Source: Prevotellaceae bacterium
GTDB taxonomy: Bacteria > Bacteroidota > Bacteroidia > Bacteroidales > UBA932
DNA: 9,131 bases
Assembly: GCA_031264875.1 (NCBI GenBank)
Contig: JAISDK010000063.1
Location: 1 to 9,131 of the forward strand
Direction: 5' to 3'
The translations under genes and the position numbers were made by a program. The notes under the pieces were generated by a model. The model searched no databases. It was given only the letters and a program-made list of their open reading frames with translations, and was not told the DNA's origin. Shown here in pieces: positions 7,054 to 9,131 of the stretch. The first letter of the stretch is position 1, and each line of letters starts with the position of its first letter.

Positions 7054-7090
7054 TGGAGACCCCCGTAAGAGGATCTCCACTTGTTTTTTT
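7047..7090 (-). terminator. Bidirectional intrinsic terminator after the Big_2/LamG lipoprotein gene
   Basis: The stem TGGAGA/TCTCCA (7054-7059 with 7074-7079) encloses a loop that can add a CC/GG pairing. It is followed by seven T on the minus strand (7053-7047) and, after CTTG, by seven T on the plus strand (7084-7090). It starts 35 bases after the stop codon at 7114, so it serves that gene, and it could also insulate the other strand. Confidence 0.8.
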
Positions 7091-7113
7091 CACCGTAACT
7101 GGTGCAACAGTTG

Positions 7114-8724
7114 TTACTTCACTCCTCCGAGAGAAGCTACTTCCTGTTCCGTCAGCGCTTTGTTCCATACTGCTATTGATGCAACAGGCTGAATGCCGTC
7201 GTCGCCATCATTTCCGCTTCCGTCGGAGAGGAAATAAATGGGCAAGTTTTCATGCCATGCAAACATCCACAGCACACCCAGCTCTCTGCCGGACTGGATT
7301 TTCTTCCCGTCCACATAAGCTGTCCATGTACCGGTATCGTCGGCAGATACCTCAATAACAAGTACTACTCGCCACCATGGTGTCCATTCGCCTTCGGGAA
7401 GCTCTGCTATTTGGAAATAGTCGCCTCGGCCGGCGGTCAGACGCGGCTTCTCCTCGGCGGCGTCGTCACGGGGATCTTTTTCGTTCTCGTTGTCGCCGTA
7501 GTTTTGCCATCTCCACCGGAAGAACCAGTTTGCATCGTTATCCTGGCCGTTCCAGTACATTGCATAGTACTGCCGGTAGCCAAAGAATTTGGTGTCCCAC
7601 ATCATGGTAAATGTCCTGGGAACAGGGGTCTGCTGATGCTGCCATTCCAGGGTGTGGTCGCCTTTTTTTCCCATTACGGCAATGTTGCCTGCCGAGGGTA
7701 CATCTACCTCTGTCACAACCTCGCCATCGCCCGATCCGTACTTGACGGGTGTTGGGCCATTTACAATTGTCAATTCACCGTTAATTATGAGGTCTGTGCC
7801 CTTTGTAGCCTTGCCCGGATTTTCGGGGTCGTCGAAAGTCCAGTAGCCTATGGCAAGGTCAAACAGCTCACCGGTGCTCAGAGTATAGTCTGCCGAGAAT
7901 GTGCCTCCGGTAACTGTAACAGTAGCCGTAATGGTAACGATACCTTCGCCTACTACAGTCACCTCTCCAAGGTCGGTCACTGTTGCAATGTTGGGATTGC
8001 TCGTTGTCCATACTGCAATATCTCCCGTGCCTGCGGGATCGATTATCGCACTGAGTTGACGCATGGCGCCGATTCCGGCAATTCCGGCTGCTTCTCCGCT
8101 GGCGTCTTGCACCGTCACTCCCTTGATGGTTCCGGTCACGTTAACCGATTTCGACACCGTTCCACTAGTTACCGTAATGGTGGTTGAGCCTATGCCGGTG
8201 ATTGTGACAAGACCGGTCGGGTCAACCGTTGCCACTTCCGTGTCCGCCGACGTCCATGCCAGCGTTACATTGGTAGCATTTTCAGGAACGGGAGCAGCAA
8301 TTAACCTAACGCTGTCGTCCAACGGCAGTACGATAGGCGCTGTGACAACTACATTTGCAGCTTTTATATCAATGCCTACCAGATCGACTGTCCGCACGAC
8401 GCCTTTTATCGGTACGTCTGTCGATATTGAGCCGCTGCGTACTGTAACAACAGTAGAATCCAGCTTGAGTACTGTGACAAGGCCGGTCTGGTCAACCGTT
8501 GCCACACTTTCGTTTGCCGACGACCATTCAAACGACACGCCGGTAGCATTACCGGGTACGGGTGTTGCCGTCAGCTGCATCATGTTATTCACTGTAAGGC
8601 TCAGTGATGGTGGCGATACTGTAATTCCGGTCAAGGGCACGCCACCTTCGTCTTCCTTGTCTCCACAGCTTGCCATGCCTATGCATACAAGCGTCATTAA
8701 TGAAAATAAAAATACTCTTTTCAT
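7114..8724 (-). CDS. Surface lipoprotein with three Big_2-like Ig domains and a LamG/concanavalin-like C-terminal domain
   Basis: A 536-residue protein. The signal peptide ends in a lipobox M-A-S-C (Cys20), followed by GDKEDE, which resembles the acidic lipoprotein export signal that sends Bacteroidota lipoproteins to the cell surface. Three Ig-like domains follow at about 31-108, 112-198 and 201-283, each with the bacterial Ig-like group 2 signature (VATVDQTGLVTV, VATVDPTGLVTI, IATVTDLGEVTV). The first two are close copies with a 90-residue period. Residues about 290-536 form a tryptophan-rich LamG/concanavalin-like domain beginning YWTFDDP and ending with the last strand ASIAVWNKALTEQEVASLG. 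Such domains bind glycans or proteins, so I infer an adhesin or carbohydrate-binding role; no catalytic motif is seen. A paralogous ending lies directly upstream on the same strand. No TAnnTTTG promoter was found between the two, so co-transcription is possible despite the 238-base gap. Confidence 0.87.
   Translation of the reverse strand: MKRVFLFSLMTLVCIGMASCGDKEDEGGVPLTGITVSPPSLSLTVNNMMQLTATPVPGNATGVSFEWSSANESVATVDQTGLVTVLKLDSTVVTVRSGSISTDVPIKGVVRTVDLVGIDIKAANVVVTAPIVLPLDDSVRLIAAPVPENATNVTLAWTSADTEVATVDPTGLVTITGIGSTTITVTSGTVSKSVNVTGTIKGVTVQDASGEAAGIAGIGAMRQLSAIIDPAGTGDIAVWTTSNPNIATVTDLGEVTVVGEGIVTITATVTVTGGTFSADYTLSTGELFDLAIGYWTFDDPENPGKATKGTDLIINGELTIVNGPTPVKYGSGDGEVVTEVDVPSAGNIAVMGKKGDHTLEWQHQQTPVPRTFTMMWDTKFFGYRQYYAMYWNGQDNDANWFFRWRWQNYGDNENEKDPRDDAAEEKPRLTAGRGDYFQIAELPEGEWTPWWRVVLVIEVSADDTGTWTAYVDGKKIQSGRELGVLWMFAWHENLPIYFLSDGSGNDGDDGIQPVASIAVWNKALTEQEVASLGGVK
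8204..8505. repeat. Two 32-bp direct-repeat copies inside the Big_2 coding region, 270 bp apart
   Basis: The segments 8204-8235 and 8474-8505 differ at only two of 32 positions and are exactly 270 bp (90 codons) apart. They encode the VATVD-TGLVTV core of Ig domains 1 and 2, and the similarity extends into the flanking domain sequence. This indicates duplication of an Ig domain unit within the gene; the third domain is too diverged to show it at DNA level. Confidence 0.75.
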
Positions 8725-8962
8725 AATAAAGATAATTTAAAAATAAAACATTATATATAATTTAATCATTAGCAATTAGTAACTTGGATGTGCAACAAAA
8801 TCCGCTCGCGGCACGGGGAAAGATCCGAAGCGCGGGATTTTCCGCCAACACCGTTGGGAAGAAATCCGAGGCTTCGGATTCTTCGCCGACAGTGTCGGGG
8901 AAAATATACATGCGGAATTTTGTCGCGTCTCCATTAGTTTATAATCTGTAATTCGATTACGT
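8725..8962. other. Intergenic region between the two LamG-type genes
   Basis: This 238-base region divides into an AT-rich leader (8725-8784) containing the perfect 12-bp palindrome ATTATATATAAT (8750-8761), a GC-rich nested palindrome (8785-8933, listed separately) and about 30 bases of AT-rich sequence just after the stop of the upstream gene. I see no small coding gene and no canonical promoter. Confidence 0.6.
8785..8933. repeat. GC-rich nested palindrome with terminal inverted repeats and a cloverleaf core (REP/MITE-like element)
   Basis: The ends form an imperfect inverted repeat: 8792-8805 (GCAACAAAATCCGC) pairs with 8912-8926 with one mismatch and one indel, and the similarity extends to TGGA/TCCA at 8785 and 8933. 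Inside, ATTTTCC (8837-8843) can pair with GGAAAAT (8899-8905) around three hairpins: CCAAC/GTTGG (8845-8857), AATCCGA/TCGGATT extended by GAAG/CTTC (8858-8884) and CCGAC/GTCGG (8886-8898). Another stem lies at 8817-8843. The element is GC-rich between AT-rich flanks and has no open reading frame of note. I infer a repetitive or miniature mobile element, or a structured mRNA element between two genes. No target-site duplication was identified. Confidence 0.65.
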
Positions 8963-9131
8963 TTATGGTTTACCGAGAGCTTTTATCTGTTCGTCGGTCA
9001 GTCGGACGTTCCAGATTCGTATTTCTGCGAACTCTGGACCTGTCATTCCCCTGCCCATGTCGTCGCATCCGATATACAGCGCTTCCGGATCGATGCTCAG
9101 CAGTCCGTCGATAACTACGTCGGCGTAGTCG
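8963..9131 (-). CDS. C-terminal end of a second LamG/concanavalin-like domain protein (partial, runs off the window)
   Basis: The last 55 codons plus a TAA stop (8963-8965) are present and the 5' part lies beyond the window. The visible part reads DYADVVIDGLLSIDPEALYI and later FAEIRIWNVRLTDEQIKALG, the standard final strands of a LamG-type jelly-roll domain. It closely parallels the ending VASIAVWNKALTEQEVASLG of the downstream lipoprotein, so the two are probably paralogues and perhaps part of one surface-protein cluster. The N-terminal domains and any signal peptide cannot be seen. Confidence 0.82.
   Translation of the reverse strand, partial: DYADVVIDGLLSIDPEALYIGCDDMGRGMTGPEFAEIRIWNVRLTDEQIKALGKP

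Noticed and set aside
7252..8187. A 311-codon plus-strand open frame, and another at 8063-8740
   Set aside because: Both are antisense to the Big_2/LamG lipoprotein. Their translations have no domain and reflect codon bias in the real gene, which has signal peptide, domain and terminator support.
8785..8933. Possible CRISPR array, tRNA or riboswitch
   Set aside because: There are no regularly spaced direct repeats with unique spacers, the three-armed fold lacks a CCA-type acceptor stem and tRNA consensus bases, and no known riboswitch core was recognised.

Overview
The window looks like chromosomal DNA from a member of the Bacteroidota, most likely order Bacteroidales. The evidence is promoters of the TTTG / TAnnTTTG type characteristic of that phylum, lipoproteins of which one carries an acidic surface-export signal after the lipobox cysteine, an ECF sigma factor paired with an inner-membrane-anchor plus beta-barrel partner, and ObgE and thymidylate kinase proteins of Bacteroidota character. 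I cannot place it in a genus from the sequence alone. No rRNA, tRNA, CRISPR array or transposase gene was seen.

Layout. Positions 1-208 are non-coding and contain a strong hairpin at 150-184. A lipoprotein of the Gfo/Idh/MocA fold, closest to glycoside hydrolase family 109, lies on the minus strand (209-1600). Divergent from it, behind a well-formed promoter at 1665-1695, is a plus-strand pair: an ECF sigma factor (1788-2312) and, 13 bases later, a 430-residue protein with a short cytoplasmic-type N-terminus, one membrane helix, a long Q/T/S-rich linker and a C-terminal outer-membrane beta-barrel (2326-3618). This architecture matches the dual membrane-spanning anti-sigma factors (Dma/Das systems) described in Bacteroides thetaiotaomicron. 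It is the most interesting system in the window: one polypeptide could carry a signal from the outer membrane to a cytoplasmic sigma factor.

This pair converges, with an 11-base overlap of coding ends, on a housekeeping minus-strand operon. That operon is obgE (5294-4296, TTG start) followed by tmk (4291-3608), four bases apart, driven by a promoter at 5323-5352. Upstream of it on the same strand, with its own promoter at about 7021-7053, is an ATPase fused to a PD-(D/E)XK nuclease-like domain (6999-5443).

The right end holds two minus-strand genes related at their C-termini. One is a complete predicted surface lipoprotein with three Ig-like Big_2-type domains and a LamG/concanavalin-like C-terminal domain (8724-7114). 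The other is the last 55 residues of a second protein with the same type of ending (9131-8963). Between them lies a GC-rich, roughly 150-bp nested palindrome (8785-8933) that can fold into a three-armed cloverleaf inside a terminal inverted repeat. It is probably a non-coding repeat or miniature mobile element.
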